Both the position numbers and the translations under genes were made by a program. A DNA stretch of 23,768 bases from a virus, in the IMG/VR virus record IMGVR_UViG_3300025525_000035, positions 1 through 23,768 of that record, one strand, 5' to 3'. The first letter of the stretch is position 1. Every line of letters starts with the position of its first letter. The notes below the pieces were generated by a model. The model was not told the DNA's origin. It made no database searches and saw only the letters and a list, made by a program, of their open reading frames with translations. Shown here in pieces: positions 7,221 to 12,884 of the stretch.

Positions 7221-7708
7221 GCAATAAGCCGCGCTTTGCAGAAGACGCAAACTACTTCGATACCACAGTCCATCCGGCCAAGTCCCTGGGTGAAATCCAG
7301 GAGATGCTTGACGATTTCGGGGCTGAGAACGTAATGGTCATTCAAGGACAGGCCGGCGGGAAAGCGGCCTGGATGATACGGTTTATGTGGCTTGGCAAAC
7401 CGTATCGCTTCTTATTCACTCCACTCGATTGCCGAAACCCGGACAACCAGAAGACCGTCGGCGGAAAGAAGCTGACCAATGCCGAACGCGCCAAATACCA
7501 GATGGGCCGCATTGCGGTGCACTTCGTAAAGGCCATCCTAACCGCGGCAGAGGCGCATCCGCACGCACTCTTCGGCTTCATGGAGTTAAGCGTCGGCCAT
7601 GCAAAGAGTCAGATTCCGCCGACGGCGGGCGAACTCGACATAAGCGGCTTAACGAAGGCGCTGCCCGACAGTAGCCTGGCGCTTCTGGTTCAAGGGGAAG
7701 TGGTATGA
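7217..7708 (+). CDS. Hypothetical protein, 163 residues
   Basis: This soluble alpha/beta protein starts at a GTG that overlaps the previous stop. It contains SLGEIQEMLDDFGAENVMVIQG near residues 23-44, then an aromatic beta-rich stretch (AAWMIRFMWLGKPYRFLFTP), a basic segment (VGGKKLTNAERAKYQMGRIA) and a helix HFVKAILTAAEAHPHALFGF. The organisation (a predicted strand pair, then RIAVHFVKA and LFGFMEL) looks like a conserved phage hypothetical, but I cannot name it. It sits in the early accessory operon and its stop overlaps the start of the following mini-protein. The function is unknown. Confidence 0.7.
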   Translation: MSNKPRFAEDANYFDTTVHPAKSLGEIQEMLDDFGAENVMVIQGQAGGKAAWMIRFMWLGKPYRFLFTPLDCRNPDNQKTVGGKKLTNAERAKYQMGRIAVHFVKAILTAAEAHPHALFGFMELSVGHAKSQIPPTAGELDISGLTKALPDSSLALLVQGEVV

Positions 7709-7812
7709 ACCCGCACGCCGCAGTCCTGGCCGTCGGCGCCATCGTGCTACTGCTGTGCGCCGGCTTTGGCGCTGTGATACTACTGGGTAACCTTCCAGGG
7801 AAAAAGGGATAA
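7705..7812 (+). CDS. 35-residue single-TM mini-protein
   Basis: A short reading frame begins at ATG 7705, overlapping the previous stop (ATGA), and ends at TAA 7810-7812. It is preceded by a good ribosome site (AAGGGGAAG). The product has a short polar start (MNPHA), one hydrophobic helix at about residues 6-28 (VLAVGAIVLLLCAGFG region) and a basic C-terminal end (PGKKG), so an N-out/C-in topology is expected. It could be a small envelope modulator or toxin-like peptide. It is too short for homology by eye. Support comes from coupling, ribosome site and coherent topology. Confidence 0.6.
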   Translation: MNPHAAVLAVGAIVLLLCAGFGAVILLGNLPGKKG

Positions 7813-7822
7813 ACCCATATGT

Positions 7823-7856
7823 GGGGGTGCGCCGACTGCGTTGGCGGCGCACCCCC
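7823..7856 (+). terminator. Perfect 12-bp hairpin after the mini-protein gene
   Basis: The arms GGGGGTGCGCCG (7823-7834) and CGGCGCACCCCC (7845-7856) are perfectly complementary around a 10-base loop. The hairpin starts ten bases after the preceding stop. It is followed by an A-tract and not a T-tract on the + strand, so it is not a textbook intrinsic terminator. It may be a weak terminator, a transcript-stabilising structure or a protein-binding palindrome. Confidence 0.5.
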
Positions 7857-7936
7857 GCAAAAAAACTACCGGAACATACCCCCCTATTTACCATTGTGTG
7901 AGATTGAATTGCTGAGCAACAAGGAGACCCCCATAT

Positions 7937-8314
7937 ATGCCGGCCTATAACTTCAAGTCCCAATTCGCCAAGGCTATCCGTGACGGCGAAAAGACCACCA
8001 CCATCCGCCCGCCACGGCGAAGGCCGACGCGCGTCGGCGACATTCTTTACCTTTACACAGGCCTGAGAACCAAAAAAGCCGACCGTATCGGCGCATACCG
8101 ATGCGTGAAGGTAGAGCCGTGCGTGATCCACCCGGGCAGGATGGACATGCGTATCGGCGGCCTGGCCTGCACAAACCGGGCGATTGCCGAGATTGCCCGC
8201 GCCGACGGTTTTGCATCGGCCAAGGCCTTCTTTGAGTTCTTCGCCAGGACATACGGGCAAGATACACTCGAAATGGAGTTAATTGCCTGGGACCCAACAC
8301 GAATCGAAGATTAA
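7937..8314 (+). CDS. ASCH-domain protein
   Basis: This 125-residue protein fits the ASCH (PUA-like) fold. The N-terminal pattern YNFKSQFAKAIRDGEKTTTI is followed by RPPRRRPTRVGDILYLYTG, which is the typical 'lifetime of the domain' layout: a helix, a Lys/Thr strand, then a basic RxxVGD turn. It continues with a strand (RIGAYRCVKVEPCVI) and a helix (GFASAKAFFEFFARTYG), ending in the strand MELIAW. ASCH proteins bind or process RNA or modified nucleosides, and several act as ribonucleases or N4-acetylcytidine amidohydrolases; the specific activity here is unknown. AAGGAG lies 11 bases upstream of the ATG. Its 5' gap shares a CCCCTATTTA motif with the gap before the next gene. Confidence 0.8.
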   Translation: MPAYNFKSQFAKAIRDGEKTTTIRPPRRRPTRVGDILYLYTGLRTKKADRIGAYRCVKVEPCVIHPGRMDMRIGGLACTNRAIAEIARADGFASAKAFFEFFARTYGQDTLEMELIAWDPTRIED

Positions 8315-8322
8315 AAACTTCG

Positions 8323-8337
8323 CCCCTATTTATAGGG
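8323..8337. promoter_or_regulatory. Palindromic candidate operator upstream of the LuxR-type gene
   Basis: CCCTAT-TT-ATAGGG at 8324-8337 is a palindrome with perfect 6-bp arms. The 10-base string CCCCTATTTA that forms its left side (8323-8332) also occurs at 7881-7890, ahead of the ASCH gene. It lies about 36 bases before the HTH gene start, which suits autoregulation. No direct evidence of binding exists. Confidence 0.45.
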
Positions 8338-8373
8338 ATTTAGTAAAAAATCACCCCAAGACGGAGGTATCGC

Positions 8374-8625
8374 ATGCCACAAGCACAGCACGACGAGACA
8401 TCGGGCCCACAAAAACCACGGTTATCCCCCAGAATGGTTGAAGTTCTGGCACTTGTTGCCACAGGTATGACCCACGACCAAACCGCGGCCAAACTTGGAA
8501 TCTCATCGTCGGCTGTTCGCAGCTACATTACCAGCGCGCGAGGCCGGCTAAGGGCGCGCTCCCGCTCCGAAGCCATCGCCATTGCCGTTGCCTCGGGGCT
8601 GATCAACGTTTCGCCGACGGCATAG
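8374..8625 (+). CDS. LuxR/GerE-type HTH transcriptional regulator
   Basis: This 83-residue protein is essentially an isolated LuxR-type DNA-binding domain. The signature starts at LSPRMVEVLALVATGMTHDQTAA (here broken as LSPRMVEVLALVATGMTH, then DQTAAKLGIS) and runs through SSAVRSYITSARGRLRA, giving the four-helix GerE fold. There is no receiver or ligand-binding domain, so it would act constitutively or by partner binding. GGAGG precedes the ATG. It is the last gene before the repeat-rich gap and the late operon, so it is a good candidate for a regulator of the early-to-late switch, perhaps through one of the repeat families downstream. That role is inferred from position. Confidence 0.85.
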   Translation: MPQAQHDETSGPQKPRLSPRMVEVLALVATGMTHDQTAAKLGISSSAVRSYITSARGRLRARSRSEAIAIAVASGLINVSPTA

Positions 8626-8638
8626 GCTGCTATGAACA

Positions 8639-8799
8639 AAGTGCGAACTGTGATTTGGTTCGCACTTGACGGGTCGAAAGCCAGAGTGCGTACAAAAAAA
8701 GGCCCAAAAAGGGAGTGCAAACTGCCTTTGTGCCCGATACGTTCGCACTTTTTATGCGCATTTACCCATCGATTCTCTCCAGTGCGACCACGTGCAAAC
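8639..8799. repeat. AGTGCGAAC-like motif cluster (7 copies)
   Basis: The exact 10-mer AAGTGCGAAC occurs at 8639-8648 (+), and as its reverse complement at 8658-8667 and 8741-8750. The first two form a perfect inverted repeat with a 9-base spacer. Related forms occur at 8685-8693 (AGTGCGTAC), 8714-8722 (AGTGCAAAC), 8781-8789 (AGTGCGACC) and 8791-8799 (CGTGCAAAC). Seven copies in about 160 bp on both strands look like binding sites for one DNA-binding protein. Confidence 0.7.
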
Positions 8800-8805
8800 C
8801 GGGGC

Positions 8806-8826
8806 GGTAGGGGCGTAGCCCCTACC
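8806..8826 (+). other. Perfect 9-bp hairpin with 3-base loop
   Basis: The arms GGTAGGGGC (8806-8814) and GCCCCTACC (8818-8826) pair perfectly around GTA. No T-tract follows, so it is not a standard terminator. It lies between two repeat families and may be a structural element of an origin. Confidence 0.6.
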
Positions 8827-8874
8827 CGTCCAGATTTCAAGCCGGCTGCCGTCCCGCTACGAGCATGCGGGGGC

Positions 8875-9078
8875 CTGTGAAAATGCCCAGCCGGGGCTGT
8901 GAAAAGCCTGTGAAAACTCAAAAAGGGTCTGTGAAAAAGTGAAAAAGGGCTTGTGAAAAAGTGAAAAACCAATTTCGGGTTTGTGAAAACCACAAGAGAT
9001 AGATTGCCACTGGCTGTTTGCCGGCTGTGAAAACTCGAAAACCGGTGAAAACCCGGGCGGGTACTGATGTTTTCACAG
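8875..9078. repeat. Phased GTGAAAA iteron-like array
   Basis: Direct copies of GTGAAAA begin at 8877, 8899, 8910, 8931, 8939, 8953, 8961, 8983, 9027 and 9045. Five are preceded by CT and two by TT. One inverted copy, TTTTCACAG, is at 9070-9078. Many gaps are 22 or 11 bases (8877-8899, 8899-8910, 8931-8953, 8939-8961, 8961-8983) or 44 (8983-9027), and one is 21. That places the motifs on one face of the helix, as in plasmid and phage iterons. Confidence 0.75.
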
Positions 9079-9125
9079 GAAATGCCTCCCTGGGCTTGTT
9101 GCCTTTTCCCATCATTGAATTTACT

Positions 9126-9146
9126 GCCCCTGCGGGGGCTTTTTTT
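9126..9146 (+). terminator. Rho-independent terminator before the late operon
   Basis: A GC stem GCCCC/GGGGC with loop TGCG (9126-9139) is followed by seven T residues (9140-9146) and then GTTT. The stem is short but GC-only. It would end transcription from the early side and the repeat region before the late genes. Confidence 0.7.
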
Positions 9147-9156
9147 GTTTAAGCCA

Positions 9157-9216
9157 GCCACTGTCACTTTTGACACTGTCATTTTCGCCACTGGCATTTC
9201 TGCCACTGTCATTATT
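9157..9216. repeat. Four tandem 15-bp repeats upstream of the late operon
   Basis: Exactly four 15-base units run head to tail: GCCACTGTCACTTTT, GACACTGTCATTTTC, GCCACTGGCATTTCT and GCCACTGTCATTATT. They lie between the terminator and the first late gene. A TTGACA hexamer follows at 9215-9220, but no matching -10 is evident. They may bind an activator of late transcription. Confidence 0.75.
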
Positions 9217-9294
9217 GACAACTACCTGCCGCCTACGTTCTTGGGTACATTCTTTATGAATACTGTCTTCAATTTCACCAAACAGGAGAAAAAC

Positions 9295-9744
9295 ATGCAA
9301 ACACTCAAATCGTTGAACTGGAACTGGTCGGCCATCGTCGCTGCGCTATTTGCCCTTGGCATTGTGACGACCAACGAGCCAGAGATAGCCGCCATCTCTA
9401 TCGCCGGCATGCTGGTTGTGACCCTGCTGAACTTCCTGGCGCGCAGCTTCGGCGTCCGTGTCGGCGCGGGCTGGCTGTCCATTGGCTTATACGTCGTCTC
9501 GACCATCCTGGCTTATTTCCTGAACCCCATTGCGCTGCCGGCTTTCCCCGCCTACCCCGGCGACCCGGTGACATTTGCCCAGGCTATTGCAGAGCTTATC
9601 CAGCAAACAGCTCCGCTCGCTGCCACGCTGACTGCCTCGGCCACCCTGGCCTATAACGCGCTCAAGCCGCTGGTCTTCGACAAGTACCTGCCGGCAGTCG
9701 AGCCGCCGACAGCCAGCCCGCGCGTAGACGAAACCGTCGGGTAG
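9295..9744 (+). CDS. Small multi-TM protein, possible holin
   Basis: This 149-residue protein has hydrophobic segments at about residues 10-25, 31-50 and 58-77, with a weaker one near 105-125. A hydrophilic C-terminus (VEPPTASPRVDETVG) follows. AGGAG lies six bases before ATG 9295. In-frame ATGs at 9256 and 9067 lack such a site, and the latter would run through the terminator. Size and TM count fit holins, but no endolysin is in the window, so the role is not settled. It opens the late operon, directly before another membrane protein and the terminase genes. Confidence 0.65.
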   Translation: MQTLKSLNWNWSAIVAALFALGIVTTNEPEIAAISIAGMLVVTLLNFLARSFGVRVGAGWLSIGLYVVSTILAYFLNPIALPAFPAYPGDPVTFAQAIAELIQQTAPLAATLTASATLAYNALKPLVFDKYLPAVEPPTASPRVDETVG

Positions 9745-9752
9745 GCACCGCC

Positions 9753-10094
9753 ATGCCAGAAGTTCCCGTCTCGGTCTGGGACCAAATCCCTGTCATTGTC
9801 ATTTTTGCTTTGCTGCTGGGCGGGCTCGGCTGGCTGCTTGTAAAAATCTTTTCGAAGACCATCTCCGAAATCAACGCCCATTACGCGCAAATCATTCAAA
9901 CCACGAATGAGCAGTGGCAAAAATACTTCGATGCCCGTTCCGAGGTCAACCAGGTTGTGAGCAACCAGGTTATCTCGCAACTTGAAGGGCTGACAAAAGC
10001 CGTTGAGAAGCTCGCCAAAGACCTGGAAGCCCACGACCAAAGGGACCGGCAGGAAGAGCATTACCGGAGAAGTTCAAGAAGGAAACCTTCATGA
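9753..10094 (+). CDS. Single-TM protein with coiled-coil tail
   Basis: This 113-residue protein has one N-terminal membrane helix at about residues 13-32 (IPVIVIFALLLGGLGWLLV) and then a long hydrophilic, heptad-like region (EINAHYAQIIQTTNEQW to EKLAKDLEAHDQRD), ending in a basic tail (RRSSRRKPS). The layout resembles the XhlA-type holin partners and other phage membrane-coil proteins, without a diagnostic motif. The preceding gene ends eight bases upstream; its stop overlaps the next start. Together they form a small envelope-associated block at the head of the late operon. Confidence 0.65.
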   Translation: MPEVPVSVWDQIPVIVIFALLLGGLGWLLVKIFSKTISEINAHYAQIIQTTNEQWQKYFDARSEVNQVVSNQVISQLEGLTKAVEKLAKDLEAHDQRDRQEEHYRRSSRRKPS

Positions 10095-10432
10095 CACTCA
10101 AGCTGACCGTACTTGCCCCAGTCGTCAATATTCGCCGAGGCATCGGCAACGCCGCCGGCGGCATCCTGCGCCAGGCGCGCATCGGCGAGCAGTTTGATGC
10201 CGTCCAGGTTATCGATACCCCGAAGTCGGTAGAGCAGTGGGCCAAGGTCATCCTACCCGACCAACTGAACGCCGACGCCTACGTTTGCATCAAACTGCCC
10301 AACGGGTCGGCACTCTGCCAGGTGTCGGCTGTCCCGACGCAGGTCGGCGACGCGAAATACCAGGAAGGTTTCCGGGACGGCGTCGAGCACGTGCTGCGCT
10401 GGGTCTCGGCGGAAAGGGCCAAACTTGGATAG
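10091..10432 (+). CDS. SH3b-like domain protein
   Basis: This 113-residue protein starts with a beta-rich segment resembling bacterial SH3 domains: LTVLAPVVNIRRGIGNAAGGIL, here the VNIRRGIG turn being the key feature, then GEQFDAVQVID, QWAKVIL and AYVCIKLPNGSALCQV. The VN-IRxGxG and WxKV pattern is characteristic of SH3b domains that bind peptidoglycan or peptides. The second half (residues 85-113) is a helical extension, KYQEGFRDGVEHVLRWVS. No signal peptide is seen. Neighbours are two membrane proteins upstream and terminase downstream, so an envelope or lysis role is possible but not shown. Confidence 0.55.
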   Translation: MTLKLTVLAPVVNIRRGIGNAAGGILRQARIGEQFDAVQVIDTPKSVEQWAKVILPDQLNADAYVCIKLPNGSALCQVSAVPTQVGDAKYQEGFRDGVEHVLRWVSAERAKLG

Positions 10433-11111
10433 CGACCAGGTCGAGCGGTATGTCGGCAAGAAAGGGAAATCAGAGTCCCCGCGCGCCCGGCGGGCCTTCG
10501 AAGACTACCTGCGCATGGCCCCGGGGCGCACGCAGGCGCGCAGCCTGCGCAACCTGCTTGCAGCTTACCAGCAAGACCCGCTCGCGCCGACCAAGTCCTG
10601 GACAACGCTGACCAACTGGTCGGCAGAGTACGAATGGGTGCAGCGCGCCGCACAGTTCGACCGCGCTCAGTCCGCCCGTCTGGCCGCAGAGTACGAAGAA
10701 CAGCGGCGGACCATCATGGAAAGCGGTCTGGCCCTGGTGCACGAGCGGGTCGGCAAGCTCGTGGAAATCTTCGACCGGCTCTACAAGGATTTCGAGGAAG
10801 ACAAAAACGTCTGGGTGAAAGAAGCCAAGGGAATCGGCAGCGGATATAACTTCAAAGAAGTGGAAGTCGTGCGCTTCAATGCCGGCCTTATTGGCGAGCT
10901 GCGCGCCACGCTTGATGACATCGCCGCAGAAGTCGGCGGGCGTCCACGCAAGACCGAACTGACCGGCAAGGGCGGCGGCCCGATTCGCGCCTCGGCAGTC
11001 CCGTTCGACACGAGCAAGCTGAGCAACGACGAATTGGCGATGCTCGAAGAAATTTTGGAGAGTGCCAGTGGCGACGATGAACCTGCCGAGCCTGGCAGAA
11101 GTGCAGGCTGA
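10425..11111 (+). CDS. terS: Terminase small subunit
   Basis: This 228-residue protein lies directly upstream of the large terminase. Residues of about 35-85 hold a helix-rich DNA-binding region with the pattern typical of this group: RSLRNLLAAYQQDP, then SWTTLTNWSAEYEWVQRAAQFD, whose W-S-x3-W-x2-R-A part recurs in phage small terminases. A long helix follows, probably the oligomerisation region. The C-terminus is acidic. The start appears to be TTG at 10425, supported by GGAAAGG seven bases before it and an eight-base overlap with the previous gene; the next in-frame ATG (10515) would lose residues at the N-terminus. It selects phage DNA for packaging. Confidence 0.75.
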   Translation: MDSDQVERYVGKKGKSESPRARRAFEDYLRMAPGRTQARSLRNLLAAYQQDPLAPTKSWTTLTNWSAEYEWVQRAAQFDRAQSARLAAEYEEQRRTIMESGLALVHERVGKLVEIFDRLYKDFEEDKNVWVKEAKGIGSGYNFKEVEVVRFNAGLIGELRATLDDIAAEVGGRPRKTELTGKGGGPIRASAVPFDTSKLSNDELAMLEEILESASGDDEPAEPGRSAG

Positions 11112-12576
11112 ACGTGCAAATCGAAATTTCTATTACTACGTTCAGAAAGCCTGGCCCATCGCCGACCCTGGCAATCCGTTTATCGACAACTGGCATGTCG
11201 GCTTGGTTTGTGAGTACCTGCAAGCGCTTTACGAACTGCAAATCCAGAACCTTATCATCAACATAGGCCCGGGGTATGCCAAAAGCCTGCTCTCGTCCGT
11301 GCTTTTCCCGACGTGGGTTTGGGTCAAGAAGCCGTCAGAGTCGTTCCTGTGCGGTTCTTATGACGAAGACCTGGCCATGCGCGACGCGGTGCGATCGCGC
11401 CGGCTGATTAAGTCGGCCTGGTACCAGGAACGCTTCGGCGACCTGTACCAGCTTTCTGGAGACCAGAACGTCAAAAGCCGCTACGAGAACACCGAAAACG
11501 GCCAGCGCATCTCCGTCGGCGTCAACGGCGCAATCATTGGCCACCGCGCGAACTTCCTTGTCTGGGACGATCCGCTGCACCCGAAGTATGCCGACAGCGA
11601 CGATGTGCGCTCGAGGGCAAACGAAACCATCGACGCCATGATGGGCACACGCGGGGCCAACCCGGCCAACATCCGCCGGCTCATCATTATGCAGAGACTG
11701 CACGAAGACGACCCGGTCGGGCACGTACTCAAGAAGGCCAAGGAAGACCCGGACGCGCCGCAGTACGAGCACCTGGTGCTGCCCGTGCGCTACGAGCCGA
11801 ATCGCTTTTTCTCATCGATTGGCCTGAAGGACCCGCGCACAGAACCCGGCGAACTGCTTTTCCCGCAGTTGTTCGACGAGAAAGCGGTTCGCCAGCAGGC
11901 CAGCCTGCTCGGTGAGCGCGGCACGGCAGCCCAGCAGCAGCAAAGGCCGGCGCCCAAAGGCGGTTACATCTACCTCCGCAAGTGGTGGATCGGAGAGAAC
12001 CGCTATGACCCCGCCGACCGGAGCTACTACAACAAGTCGATTGGCCGGTGGCTCTCCTGGGATACGGCGCTCAAAGACGACGAGCAGAACGACCATTCAT
12101 CGCTCACGGTTTGGGACCTGCTTCCGGATTACCGCATTCTGCTGCGCTTCGCCTGGTGGCGCAAGTTGCAGTTTCCGCAATTGGCCAAGTCCATCCAGGA
12201 CGAGGCCGCCCGCTGGAATTACGACGAGAAACTGCGCGGAATCATTATCGAGGACAAGGCCAGCGGCATCAGCGCCTTGCAGACGCTGCGCCAGGGCAAT
12301 TCCGAATGGCTGGCCGGCCTGCTCGTCCCGTATGACCCGGGACGGTTCAGCAAGGAAGCCAGAAGCCGGCAGGCGTCTCTCTGGTGCGAACGCGGGTGCG
12401 TGCTCCTGCCAGAACCCGCCGACGAAGTGCCCTGGCTCCTGGACTATGAAGAACTCTTATTCGATTTCCCGACCAAGGTCATCAAAGACCCGGTCGACAG
12501 CACATCGCAGGCAATCCTGCATCTTGAAAACCTGCTTGCAGAAGGCTGGCGGGCAAGGACTGGAAAAAGCAAATGA
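11068..12576 (+). CDS. terL: Terminase large subunit (packaging ATPase-nuclease)
   Basis: This protein of about 502 residues is the DNA-packaging motor. The ATPase domain has an unusual Walker A, GPGYAKS (near residue 68), in IINIGPGYAKSLL, and Walker B in FLVWDDP (about 155-165) after a TENGQRISVGVNGAIIGHRA segment. A coupling region near IIMQRLHEDDPVGH follows. The RNase H-like nuclease has LSWDTALKD (about residue 330), IIIEDKASG (about 395) and DPVDSTSQAI near the end, giving the acidic metal ligands. Start choice: GGAG (11057-11060) fits GTG 11068 better than GTG 11062, with ATG 11077 also possible. It overlaps the end of the small subunit. Confidence 0.93.
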   Translation: MATMNLPSLAEVQAERANRNFYYYVQKAWPIADPGNPFIDNWHVGLVCEYLQALYELQIQNLIINIGPGYAKSLLSSVLFPTWVWVKKPSESFLCGSYDEDLAMRDAVRSRRLIKSAWYQERFGDLYQLSGDQNVKSRYENTENGQRISVGVNGAIIGHRANFLVWDDPLHPKYADSDDVRSRANETIDAMMGTRGANPANIRRLIIMQRLHEDDPVGHVLKKAKEDPDAPQYEHLVLPVRYEPNRFFSSIGLKDPRTEPGELLFPQLFDEKAVRQQASLLGERGTAAQQQQRPAPKGGYIYLRKWWIGENRYDPADRSYYNKSIGRWLSWDTALKDDEQNDHSSLTVWDLLPDYRILLRFAWWRKLQFPQLAKSIQDEAARWNYDEKLRGIIIEDKASGISALQTLRQGNSEWLAGLLVPYDPGRFSKEARSRQASLWCERGCVLLPEPADEVPWLLDYEELLFDFPTKVIKDPVDSTSQAILHLENLLAEGWRARTGKSK

Positions 12577-12884
12577 GCGAAGAAGAGCAAATCAAGATCG
12601 GCGCAACCAAATACAGGATTGTTACCGAGAAGAACCTGGTCGGCGACGACGGCCTGAAAAGGCTGGATGGCCACATTCGGTATTCGTCGTCTGAAATCAA
12701 GCTGGATGCCGACCTTGGCCCGCAGGCGCGCCGACAGGTGATCTGGCATGAAGTCCTGCACGGCATTATGACCCACGCCGGCATCGAAACGCACGACGAG
12801 CATCTTATCGAAGCCATTTCCTACGGCCTGATGAATGTCCTGCAAGACAACCCCTGGCTGGCCCAGCCTGTCGAGGAGCAATGA
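12573..12884 (+). CDS. Small HExxH zinc metalloprotein
   Basis: This 103-residue protein has a zinc-binding HEVLH motif at residues 59-63 within RRQVIWHEVLHGIMTHAG, and E80 in HLIEAISYGLMNVL as the likely third ligand. The N-terminal half is a beta-rich region (YRIVTEKNL, then GHIRYSSSEIKLD). The pattern resembles ImmA/IrrE-like minimal metallopeptidases found in phages. The start overlaps the terminase stop and the end overlaps the portal start, both as ATGA, so it is firmly embedded in the head operon. No canonical prohead protease is seen in the window, so head maturation is one possible role. That is speculation. Confidence 0.8.
   Translation: MSEEEQIKIGATKYRIVTEKNLVGDDGLKRLDGHIRYSSSEIKLDADLGPQARRQVIWHEVLHGIMTHAGIETHDEHLIEAISYGLMNVLQDNPWLAQPVEEQ

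Larger units (their letters stand above)
8626..9294. other. Long non-coding repeat-rich region, candidate origin/control region
   Basis: No convincing gene lies in these 669 bases. Reading frames exist here on both strands, but they run through repeats and lack good ribosome sites. The region contains seven AGTGCGAAC-like motifs, a perfect 9-bp hairpin, about ten GTGAAAA motifs, an intrinsic terminator and four 15-bp tandem repeats, in that order. It divides the replication/accessory genes from the virion genes. Iteron-like phasing of the GTGAAAA motifs suggests a replication origin; position also suits an early/late control region. Confidence 0.65.

Noticed and set aside
8651-8670. GGTTCG string resembling a tRNA T-loop
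   Set aside because: No cloverleaf can be drawn around it; the string belongs to the inverted AGTGCGAAC motif.
8632-8880. 82-codon frame on the + strand after the LuxR-type gene
   Set aside because: It is composed largely of the AGTGCGAAC motifs and the hairpin, has no ribosome site of note and a composition unlike the neighbouring proteins.
8639-9216. CRISPR array in the repeat-rich gap
   Set aside because: Repeats are too short and unevenly spaced, with no unique spacers of constant length and no cas genes.
8523-9221. Long reading frame on the - strand covering the whole repeat-rich gap (232 codons)
   Set aside because: It runs antisense through the end of the LuxR-type gene, the hairpin, the terminator and all three repeat families. 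Its Phe/His-rich middle is just the complement of the GTGAAAA array, and no good ribosome site was seen.
9170-9243. TTGACA hexamers at 9170 and 9215 as sigma-70 promoters
   Set aside because: No acceptable -10 hexamer at 16-18 bases was found for either one, so a promoter is not claimed.
9067-9294. N-terminal extension of the possible holin, including pentapeptide-like repeats from the 15-bp units
   Set aside because: It would be translated through the terminator, and AGGAG is well placed for ATG 9295. The repeat length being a multiple of three keeps the frame open by chance.
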